64,000 bases of DNA from Maricurvus nonylphenolicus (lineage in GTDB: Bacteria > Pseudomonadota > Gammaproteobacteria > Pseudomonadales > Cellvibrionaceae), in NCBI RefSeq assembly GCF_042854845.1, contig NZ_AP031498.1:372001-436000 (forward strand), in the 5' to 3' direction. Positions 57,025 through 64,000 of this stretch are shown one piece after another. The notes below the pieces were generated by a model. It did no database searches and had not been told where the DNA came from. It worked only from the letters and a program-made list of their open reading frames with translations. A program made the position numbers and the translations under genes. How positions within the stretch are numbered: the stretch's first letter is position 1; each line of letters starts with the position of its first letter.

Positions 57025-57168
57025 CATCTTCGCTCGCCGAGTGCAATTATCTCCCTTCTCCAGTTCGCTCTATATGGGTTGCACTATTTTGGTGCCTTTG
57101 TGCTCTTGGGTGGGGCTTATATAACTTTGAGTATTGCTAACTTCTTGATAATAAAGGTTTTTTAGTTT

Positions 57169-57184
57169 TGGTATGACGCTTGCA
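57169..57184 (+). promoter_or_regulatory. Sigma-54 promoter of the nasCA operon
   Basis: TGGTATGACGCTTGCA has GG and GC 10 bp apart and a perfect TTGCA -12 box; two of the -24 box bases differ. Start near 57195, about 40 nt before the nasC-like ATG. No attenuator follows, in contrast to the first operon. Confidence 0.72.
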
Positions 57185-57236
57185 CTAACCCAGAGCATAA
57201 GCAGTAACTCCCCTGGATATACGTGGTAGAGGTAGC

Positions 57237-58541
57237 ATGAAGCAGCGTTTGGTCGTAATTGGTAATGGAATGGCGGGCATGAAAACCGTGGAGGAAATCC
57301 TCGCGGCAAGCCCGGATCAGTTTGAGATTACCGTCTTCGGCGCCGAGCCCCACGGCAACTATAATCGCATTATGCTTTCTCCCGTACTTAGCGGCGAGAA
57401 GACGCTCGATGAGATCATGATCAATGATCGTCAGTGGTATGCCGACAACGGTATTACTCTACTCGCCGGTGAGGATAAGTTTGTTGTGGATATTGATCGG
57501 GGCAAACGTTGTGTAATTGCACGTGATGGTACTCAGGTCCACTACGATCGCTTGTTAATCGCCACCGGGTCCAAGCCGTTTATTCTTCCTGTGCCTGGTA
57601 ATGATCTGCAAGGTGTTATCGCCTTCCGTGATATTGCCGATGTGGAAACCATGTTGAGTTATGCCAAGTCACGCCGCCATGCTGTGGTATTGGGTGGTGG
57701 TCTGTTGGGGCTGGAGGCTGCTAACGGTTTGGTGGAGCAGGGTATGGATGTCACGGTTATCCACAATAACGCTATTTTGCTGAATCGCCAGCTGGATAAT
57801 GAGGCGGCCAAACTGCTACAGGCTGAGCTGGAAGCCCGCGGCGTCACATTTAAAATGCCGGCGCAAACAGAAGCGCTAGTGGATGATGGTACAGGTCATG
57901 TCAGCGCGGTACGTTTTGCCGATGGCAGTGAATTGCCTTGCGATCTGTTTGTTATGGCTATTGGCGTAAGACCCAATATTGCCCTGGCCGAGAAGGTAGG
58001 GCTTTACTGCGAAAAAGGCATTGTCGTTAACGATACTCTGCAAACGTTCGATCCCAGTGTCTATGCCGTCGGCGAATGCGTTCAGCATCGCAATCAAACT
58101 TTTGGTTTGGTGGCGCCTTTATTTGACCAGGCCAAGGCCTGTGCCAATCACCTGTGTGGTCACGGTGTGGCGGGTTATGCAACCTTACCGACGGCGACCA
58201 AGTTGAAAGTCACCGGCATTCATTTATTCTCTGTAGGAAATTTCCTCGGCGATGCTGAGTGTGAATTTCTGCTGTTCCGTGATCTGGCGGCCGGTAATTA
58301 CAAAAAGCTGGTATTAAAAAACAATCGCATTATTGGGGCTGTCCTCTACGGTGATACATCAGAGGGGGCTTGGTATCAAGAGTTGCTGGAACAGCGTGTT
58401 GATATCACACCGATGCGCGGCTTGCTGATTTTTGGTCGCGCTTATGCTGAACCTTTATTATTAAATAGCGAAAGTAATCAGGCAACGGTCAAGTCTGTGG
58501 TCAGTGATGGGAAACAAACTGTCACGGAGAATGTAGCCTGA
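57237..58541 (+). CDS. nasC: NasC-like FAD-dependent NAD(P)H oxidoreductase, electron donor of nitrate reductase
   Basis: A 434-residue flavoprotein equal to the FAD/NAD half of NirB: VIGNGMAGMKTVEEIL (FAD), GNYNRIMLSPVLSG, TGSKPFILPVPG, VVLGGGLLGLEAANGL (NAD). Sirohaem and BFD domains are missing. In Klebsiella, NasC feeds NADH electrons to NasA; the tight coupling with the next gene (its stop TGA shares bases with the ATG of nasA) supports that role. GAGG lies before the ATG. The symbol follows Klebsiella usage and is by analogy. Confidence 0.85.
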   Translation: MKQRLVVIGNGMAGMKTVEEILAASPDQFEITVFGAEPHGNYNRIMLSPVLSGEKTLDEIMINDRQWYADNGITLLAGEDKFVVDIDRGKRCVIARDGTQVHYDRLLIATGSKPFILPVPGNDLQGVIAFRDIADVETMLSYAKSRRHAVVLGGGLLGLEAANGLVEQGMDVTVIHNNAILLNRQLDNEAAKLLQAELEARGVTFKMPAQTEALVDDGTGHVSAVRFADGSELPCDLFVMAIGVRPNIALAEKVGLYCEKGIVVNDTLQTFDPSVYAVGECVQHRNQTFGLVAPLFDQAKACANHLCGHGVAGYATLPTATKLKVTGIHLFSVGNFLGDAECEFLLFRDLAAGNYKKLVLKNNRIIGAVLYGDTSEGAWYQELLEQRVDITPMRGLLIFGRAYAEPLLLNSESNQATVKSVVSDGKQTVTENVA

Positions 58542-61264
58542 TGCAAGATTTGATTTCTTCTGACATCAATAACGATTCCCTACAAACTATTAAAACCACC
58601 TGCGCCTATTGTGGTGTTGGCTGCGGCATCGAAGCGCAAGTTAATCCTCATACCCGCGAAGTATCGGTGCAGGGCGATTTTTCCCATCCTGCGAATCAGG
58701 GCCGTTTATGTTCCAAGGGTTCTTCTCTGGGAGAAACCGTTGGCCTTGAAAGCCGTTTGTTGCAGCCTGTAGTTGGCGGTAAAACGGTAAGCTGGGATTC
58801 CGCATTGGATACAGTTAGCGATAAGTTCAAGCGCATTATCGATGAGCATGGCCCGGACGCAGTGGCATTTTACGGTAGCGGTCAGTTATTGACGGAAGAC
58901 TATTATGTTGCCAATAAGCTGATGAAGGGTTTTATTGGCTCGGCCAATATCGATACCAACAGTCGTTTGTGTATGTCTTCAGCCGTAACAGGGCACAAAA
59001 GGGCTTTTGGTACTGATACCGTCGCTACCTGTTATGACGATCTGGACCATGCTCAACTTATTGTCTTGGTGGGATCCAATACGGCCTGGTGTCATCCGAT
59101 TGTGTTTCAGCGGATTCGCTCGGCTAAAGAGCGTAACCCTGATCTTAAAGTGGTGGTGATAGATCCGCGTCGTACGGCTACCTGTGATATCGCGGATTTA
59201 CACTTGCCGCTCGCCAGTGGTAGTGATGTTAAGCTTTTTAATGGCCTGTTGCACTTTCTAAACCAGAATGATGTGTTGGATCATCCGTTTATTGAGCAGT
59301 CTTGCGATGGCTCAGTAGCTGCGCTTGAAGCTGCGGCCGAAGATGCCGGTAACCTTGATAGTGTTGCTCGTTACTGCAATTTGCCATCTGCGGATGTAGA
59401 GCGTTTTTATCGCTGGTTTGCAGATACCGATAAGGCAGTCAGTGTTTATAGTCAGGGAGTCAAACAATCATCCAGCGGTGCAGACAAGGTTAACGCAATT
59501 GTAAACTGCCACCTGCTGACCGGACGCATCGGTAAATCAGGTTCTGGTCCCTTGTCGCTGACCGGGCAGCCTAATGCCATGGGTGGGCGTGAAGTTGGAG
59601 GCCTGGCAAACCAGGTCGCAGCGCATATGGAATTTCATATCGAAGGTGATGTGGATCGTGTCGCGCGGTTTTGGCAAGCACCAAATATGGCAAGAGAGCC
59701 AGGTAAGCCCGCGGTGGATCTGTTTGATGCGATTGCCGATGGCAGCATCAAAGCTGTGTGGATTATGGCTACCAATCCTGTGGTTAGTTTGCCAAATGCG
59801 GATAAAGTCAAAGCCGCCTTGGAAAACTGTGAATTTGTTGTGGTGTCAGACTGCGTTGCAGAAAGTGATACCCTGGCGTTGGCCCATGTGAAGTTGCCAG
59901 CCTTAGGTTGGAGCGAAAAAGACGGCATGGTGACCAATTCGGAGCGCCGAATTACTCATCAGCGTGCGCTATTACCGCCTGCCGGTGAGGCTAAGCCGGA
60001 CTGGTGGATTATCTCGGAAGTTGCCAAGCGTTTGGGCTTTGGTGAGGCATTTAATTATCAGCATCAGATAGAAATCTTTCGCGAGCATGCAGCGCTGTCT
60101 GGTTTTGAAAATAATCCATTTCAGCGTTTGCGTGATTTTGATATTTCTGGACTGGCCGATATTTCGTTGGAGGAATATCAATCGTTTACACCCAAGCAGT
60201 GGCCTATCAATACAGATTATCCGCAGGGCAAGGCACGATTTTTTGCTAACGGAAAATTCTTCACTCCTAATCAGCGAGCACAACTGGTCGCTTTAACTAG
60301 TCGAGCGCCGGGTAATGCGGTAAGCCAACGTTATCCCTTGGTATTAAATACCGGGCGTTTGCGAGATCAGTGGCACACCATGACGCGAAGTGCTTTAGCG
60401 CCGCGCTTAAATCAGCATCGGCCCGAGCCTTTTGTTGAGGTTCACCCGGATGATGCCGAGCGTTATCAATTGCAGCACGGCGGAATCGCACACTTGTTAA
60501 GTCAGTGGGGGCAGATGTATGCCCGGGTGATGGTTACCGATACTCAGCAGCAGGGCAATGTGTTTGTACCTATGCACTGGAGTGAGCAATACGCGAAAAA
60601 AGGCCGGATGGGGGCTCTGGTTAACCCGGTTGTTGACCCCTTATCGGGGCAGCCTGAAAGCAAGCATACCCCGGTCAGTATTCGGCCTTTATCGGCGGGC
60701 TGGTACGGTTTTGTGCTCAGTCGAGAGCCTTTAGCGGATCAGAACGTTGAATATCAGGTGAAGGTGAATGCCGAGGGCTATTATCGCTATGAGTTAGCGG
60801 CGATTAAGTCTATCGAGGGCGTTGCCGAACATTTTCAAACCTTGCTGAACCCAGAGGCGCAGTTTGAATGGCAGGAATTTGATGATGCCAGTGCTGGCGT
60901 TTACCGAGCGGCTTGTTATAACAAGCAGGCTTTGCAAGCTGTAGTGTGTCTGGCACCGAGCTTTGCAGAAGTGCAATTGCCTGCGCGGGGCTGGCTGGGA
61001 TCCATGTTCGTGAAATCCAGTCTGGAGCCACAGGAGCGTATGGCGCTACTGGCCGGTATACCGACTGTCGGTACTGAGGATGTCGGGGCTACGGTTTGCG
61101 CCTGTTTTAATGTGGGTGAAAAAACCATTTTAAAAGCCATTAACGAGAATAAATTAACGACCTATCAAGAGGTGGGTGTCTGTTGTAAAGCCGGAACCAA
61201 CTGTGGTTCCTGTGTACCGGAAATCAAAACACTATTGGCGCAGGCGGTAGAAGTCTCTAGTTAG
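58541..61264 (+). CDS. nasA: Assimilatory nitrate reductase catalytic subunit
   Basis: A 907-residue molybdopterin enzyme reducing nitrate to nitrite in the cytoplasm. The N-terminal [4Fe-4S] motif is CAYCGVGCGIEAQ...LCSKG; NSRLCMSSAV and TGQPNAMGGREVGGLANQ are Mo-bis-MGD family segments; MHWSEQYAKKGRMGALVNP is in the C-terminal dinucleotide-binding domain. From about 845 a BFD-type [2Fe-2S] domain (VCACFNVG; CCKAGTNCGSC) ends the protein, as in Klebsiella NasA. There is no signal peptide. Length is usual. Confidence 0.95.
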   Translation: MQDLISSDINNDSLQTIKTTCAYCGVGCGIEAQVNPHTREVSVQGDFSHPANQGRLCSKGSSLGETVGLESRLLQPVVGGKTVSWDSALDTVSDKFKRIIDEHGPDAVAFYGSGQLLTEDYYVANKLMKGFIGSANIDTNSRLCMSSAVTGHKRAFGTDTVATCYDDLDHAQLIVLVGSNTAWCHPIVFQRIRSAKERNPDLKVVVIDPRRTATCDIADLHLPLASGSDVKLFNGLLHFLNQNDVLDHPFIEQSCDGSVAALEAAAEDAGNLDSVARYCNLPSADVERFYRWFADTDKAVSVYSQGVKQSSSGADKVNAIVNCHLLTGRIGKSGSGPLSLTGQPNAMGGREVGGLANQVAAHMEFHIEGDVDRVARFWQAPNMAREPGKPAVDLFDAIADGSIKAVWIMATNPVVSLPNADKVKAALENCEFVVVSDCVAESDTLALAHVKLPALGWSEKDGMVTNSERRITHQRALLPPAGEAKPDWWIISEVAKRLGFGEAFNYQHQIEIFREHAALSGFENNPFQRLRDFDISGLADISLEEYQSFTPKQWPINTDYPQGKARFFANGKFFTPNQRAQLVALTSRAPGNAVSQRYPLVLNTGRLRDQWHTMTRSALAPRLNQHRPEPFVEVHPDDAERYQLQHGGIAHLLSQWGQMYARVMVTDTQQQGNVFVPMHWSEQYAKKGRMGALVNPVVDPLSGQPESKHTPVSIRPLSAGWYGFVLSREPLADQNVEYQVKVNAEGYYRYELAAIKSIEGVAEHFQTLLNPEAQFEWQEFDDASAGVYRAACYNKQALQAVVCLAPSFAEVQLPARGWLGSMFVKSSLEPQERMALLAGIPTVGTEDVGATVCACFNVGEKTILKAINENKLTTYQEVGVCCKAGTNCGSCVPEIKTLLAQAVEVSS

Positions 61265-61276
61265 AGGAGAAGAATA

Positions 61277-62083
61277 ATGGTGAACAATGCAGTCCCATGG
61301 ATTGTATTTACCGACTTGGATGGTACCTTGTTGGATCACCATAGCTATAGCTATGAAGCAGCTCTGCCTGCTATCAAGTATTTGCAAGAACAGCAAATAC
61401 CTATTGTGCTGACTACGAGTAAAACACAAGCGGAAGTTTCTCAGTTACAGCAAGAGCTGCAATTAAGTTCGCCTTTTATTGTCGAAAATGGCGCCGGTAT
61501 TTATTGGCCCTGCACTACCGGCGGTGAGCATGTTGCTCACTCTATGTGTTCGCCGCGCGAACATTGGCTGGCTTTGTTAGAACAATTAAAGCCTGAATTC
61601 GGTCAGCATTTTTCACATTTCGCCGAGTTAAACCCTAAAGATGTTGTAGAACTAACAGGATTATCCCTGGCTGATGCCGAAAAGGCTAATCAGCGCGCTT
61701 ATGGCGAGCCGATACATTGGTATGGCGATCAATCGTTAAAGCGGTCCTTTATTGAAAAAGCCACATCGCTAGGTGCGCACATCCTGGAAGGTGGGCGCTT
61801 TCTGCATATGTCGGGAAATGTGGATAAGGGTCAAGCTCTGCAGTGGGTCGCTAAACGTTATCAGCAACATTACTCCAAACCTGTACAGACACTGGCCTTG
61901 GGCGACAGCCAAAATGACATCGCCATGTTAAATGCGGCCGATAAGGCAGTCATTGTACGTTCACCCGTACATCCTCCACCTGAATTGCAACGCCCACCCT
62001 CTCTGATTACCCAGTACTTGGGACCAGAAGGTTGGTTTGAGGCGATTAATTATTTTATTGCTGATTCTTCAATCCCGAACTAG
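61277..62083 (+). CDS. HAD phosphatase of the mannosyl/glucosyl-3-phosphoglycerate type
   Basis: A 268-residue Cof-like HAD protein with FTDLDGTLLDHH (nucleophile Asp), LTTSKTQAEV, the Lys in RSFIEK and LALGDSQNDIAML. It resembles mannosyl-3-phosphoglycerate phosphatase; next to a GpgS gene it should release glucosylglycerate from glucosyl-3-phosphoglycerate. It begins 12 bp after nasA behind a strong GAGGAGA, so it is most likely transcribed with the nitrate reductase. Confidence 0.85.
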   Translation: MVNNAVPWIVFTDLDGTLLDHHSYSYEAALPAIKYLQEQQIPIVLTTSKTQAEVSQLQQELQLSSPFIVENGAGIYWPCTTGGEHVAHSMCSPREHWLALLEQLKPEFGQHFSHFAELNPKDVVELTGLSLADAEKANQRAYGEPIHWYGDQSLKRSFIEKATSLGAHILEGGRFLHMSGNVDKGQALQWVAKRYQQHYSKPVQTLALGDSQNDIAMLNAADKAVIVRSPVHPPPELQRPPSLITQYLGPEGWFEAINYFIADSSIPN

Positions 62084-62109
62084 GAGCCTGCAGCGAGCAG
62101 GGCATTCTT

Positions 62110-63336
62110 ATGGCTGACTTTTACCAAAACGGCATTGTGACCACCCTGCATAATTTATCTCGCCGTCCACTCGAGGATCTTGAGAGCGAGTTGCGACAGT
62201 TTAGCAAGCAGCGGCCTATGTCCCTGATTCTGCCGTCGCTGTTTTCCGAGTTGGAGGGGGAGGCGTTACCCAATATTGTTCGGCATTTACAGGGGGCTGA
62301 TTACCTGGCCGAAATCGTGATTGGTCTGGATCGTGCCGATGAGCAGCAGTATCGATTTGCTCAGAATTTTTTTGCCGAGTTGCCCCAGCGTCATCGTATT
62401 TTGTGGAATGACGGGCCCAGATTACAGGCGATTGATAAGGAGTTACAGGCGTTAAATCTCGCGCCCAAAGAGCTAGGTAAAGGCAGAAATGTCTGGTATT
62501 GCATGGGCTATACCCTGGCATCCAACCGTTCAGAATCTGTGGCGTTACACGATTGTGATATCGTTACCTATGATCGGGAGTTGCTAGCCCGCTTGATATA
62601 CCCGGTAGCCAATCCACGCTTTAACTACGAGTTTTGTAAAGGATTCTATGCCAGGGTTGCCGATGGTGGTATCAACGGTCGGGTATGTCGCTTGTTGGTG
62701 ACGCCACTGTTGCGAGCGCTAAAAAAGATATTTGGCGATGTCGAATATCTGCAATTTATGGATAGTTTTCGCTATGCCCTGGCTGGTGAGTTTTCCTTTC
62801 GTAAAGATGTCTTAAACGATATTCGCATCCCCAGTGATTGGGGGCTGGAGATCGGGGTGTTATCGGAAATGCACCGCAATTATGCCAATAACCGTTTGTG
62901 CCAAGTGGATATTGCCGATGCCTATGACCATAAACATCAGGATTTATCATTTAATGATGATGCAGGTGGTCTGTCAAAAATGTCGATTGATATTGCCAAG
63001 GCGCTTTTCAGAAAGTTGGCAACTAACGGCAAAACCTTTAATACCGAAACCTTCCGCTCGCTTAAGGCCACTTACTTTAGAATCGCCCTGGACTTTATCG
63101 AGACCTACCACAACGACGCCCTTATGAATGGCCTAACCCTGGACGTACATCAGGAAGAAAAAGCTGTAGAAATGTTTGCCCAGAATATTATGAAAGCCGG
63201 TCAGGCTTTCTTGGATAACCCTATGGAGCGGCCATTTATCCCCAGTTGGAACCGTGTGATTAGTGCCGTGCCCGATGTGCTGGAGCAGTTGTCGGACGCT
63301 GTGGAGCAAGATACTAAAGAGTTTGGCGCGTTATGA
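62110..63336 (+). CDS. gpgS: Glucosyl-3-phosphoglycerate synthase
   Basis: A 408-residue GT81-type glycosyltransferase, which joins a glucosyl group from a nucleotide sugar (usually UDP- or GDP-glucose) to 3-phosphoglycerate. Family segments are SLILPSLFSELEG (N-terminal), the metal motif HDCDIVTYD (about 144), GFYARV and SDWGLEIGVLSEMHRN. It stands 26 bp after the phosphatase and overlaps the next gene by 4 bp. Its product chain leads to glucosylglycerate, a charged, nitrogen-free compatible solute. Confidence 0.88.
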   Translation: MADFYQNGIVTTLHNLSRRPLEDLESELRQFSKQRPMSLILPSLFSELEGEALPNIVRHLQGADYLAEIVIGLDRADEQQYRFAQNFFAELPQRHRILWNDGPRLQAIDKELQALNLAPKELGKGRNVWYCMGYTLASNRSESVALHDCDIVTYDRELLARLIYPVANPRFNYEFCKGFYARVADGGINGRVCRLLVTPLLRALKKIFGDVEYLQFMDSFRYALAGEFSFRKDVLNDIRIPSDWGLEIGVLSEMHRNYANNRLCQVDIADAYDHKHQDLSFNDDAGGLSKMSIDIAKALFRKLATNGKTFNTETFRSLKATYFRIALDFIETYHNDALMNGLTLDVHQEEKAVEMFAQNIMKAGQAFLDNPMERPFIPSWNRVISAVPDVLEQLSDAVEQDTKEFGAL

Positions 63337-64000
63337 GTAATCACAGTGAGTTGTTGCTGCACAGTGTCGAGAAAATCTACCAGGGTATTCTTGATGTAAC
63401 CGAGATGGAGAATCTGGCCAACAATCTGCTGCAGGATATGCGACTTGATATTGGGCAGGTGGATTTTGCGCCCACTGAAGACCTGTGGGATGAGCGCGAT
63501 CTGATTCTGATTACCTATGCGGATAGCTTTCTCGATCCAAGCCGACGACGTAAGCCTTTACAAGTGCTGCAGGGTTTTCTGGACAAATATTGCCAAGATG
63601 TTGTCGCGGGTGTGCATATATTGCCATTTTATCCTTACAGCTCAGACGATGGGTTTGCGGTGATTGATTATGCCAGTGTCAATGAAAGCGTTGGTGACTG
63701 GGATGATATTAGTGCTATCGCCAATGAATATCGGGTGATGGGAGATTTAGTCATCAATCATGCCTCGAGTCGCAGTATCTGGTTTCAGAATTTTTTACGT
63801 GGCCGTAGTCCCGGTGATGGGTACTTTTTGGATGTCGATATAAATCAAGACTGGCACCATGTTGTTAGACCGCGTACCAGTCCATTATTTCGTGAAGTAC
63901 AAACTCCAGCAGGTACCAAACATGTTTGGTGTACTTTTAGCCATGATCAAGTGGATTTTGATTTTCGCAACCCGCAGGTATTAAGAGAATTTGTCCGTAT
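63333..64000 (+). CDS. GH13_18-type phosphorylase (probably glucosylglycerate phosphorylase), 3' end cut
   Basis: The ATG at 63333 overlaps the gpgS stop (ATGA) and the frame stays open to the window end (222 residues seen). HILPFYPYSSDDGFAVIDY, the GDLVINHASSRSIWFQNFL segment and DQVDFDFRNPQVLREF are the pattern of sucrose phosphorylase and glucosylglycerate phosphorylase. Given the neighbours, breakdown of glucosylglycerate with phosphate is more likely than sucrose. The catalytic residues lie further on, outside the window. Confidence 0.85.
   Translation, partial: MSNHSELLLHSVEKIYQGILDVTEMENLANNLLQDMRLDIGQVDFAPTEDLWDERDLILITYADSFLDPSRRRKPLQVLQGFLDKYCQDVVAGVHILPFYPYSSDDGFAVIDYASVNESVGDWDDISAIANEYRVMGDLVINHASSRSIWFQNFLRGRSPGDGYFLDVDINQDWHHVVRPRTSPLFREVQTPAGTKHVWCTFSHDQVDFDFRNPQVLREFVR

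Noticed and set aside
56890..57165. 91-residue frame with a hydrophobic tail between the two nitrate operons
   Set aside because: It runs through the compound palindrome and has no ribosome-binding site; the coding bias seems a by-product of the palindrome and the AT-rich promoter region.

Overview
The window looks like the chromosome of a marine-type gammaproteobacterium close to Pseudomonas and the Cellvibrionales. The 16S and 23S genes are gammaproteobacterial. The order argC / coiled-coil protein / bactofilin / erpA / anmK / M23 peptidase / tyrS / rRNA operon is the one I recall from Pseudomonas, and yhbY / rlmE-ftsH-folP-glmM-(tpiA)-secG-tRNA-Leu(GAG) is the classic enterobacterial/pseudomonad order. 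The order-level placement is an inference from gene content and memory of gene order, not from a search. No insertion sequence, prophage or CRISPR array was seen.

Layout. 1-2140: DUF1631 protein (cut by the window edge) and a PilZ protein. 2229-6841 (minus): ClC channel, HemJ, a ThiD-like kinase and HemL. 7013-14447: argC, DUF6776-like protein, bactofilin, erpA, exported DsrE-like protein, anmK and M23 peptidase (minus), tyrS. 14500-20120: one rRNA operon with tandem promoters, no spacer tRNAs, and a terminator. 20266-27171: yhbY (minus), rlmE, ftsH, folP, glmM, tpiA, secG, tRNA-Leu. 27172-27577: four tandem ~101-bp repeats, each ending in a copy of the tRNA-Leu 3' tail. 27700-30339 (minus): PBP1a. 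30495-38812: pilMNOPQ-aroK-aroB-damX-like operon. 39010-49287: gltB, gltD, hemE, a degenerate HD-GYP protein, a 2H phosphoesterase, a CitE-like lyase (minus). 49487-50644 (minus): rlmG.

The most unusual part is 50850-64000. A sigma-54 promoter (50851-50866) is followed by a leader with two small hairpins carrying A1/G4 hexaloops. The second overlaps a strong intrinsic terminator (51001-51046). This is the architecture of an ANTAR (NasR/NasT) antitermination target. The operon behind it encodes a FAD/[2Fe-2S] protein with a membrane domain carrying two H-x13-H pairs, an 11-haem anchored cytochrome, a DUF3365 haem lipoprotein, a cytochrome c lipoprotein, a truncated haemoglobin and a ferredoxin-type reductase. 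I propose it as a nitrate-controlled redox module that moves electrons across the membrane, with a cytoplasmic NO-handling branch.

A second sigma-54 promoter (57169-57184) precedes a NasC-like reductase and the NasA assimilatory nitrate reductase. These are followed at close spacing by a phosphatase, a glucosyl-3-phosphoglycerate synthase and a GH13 phosphorylase (cut by the window end). This ties nitrate assimilation to glucosylglycerate, a nitrogen-free compatible solute. No sirohaem nitrite reductase, nitrate transporter or nas regulator lies in the window.
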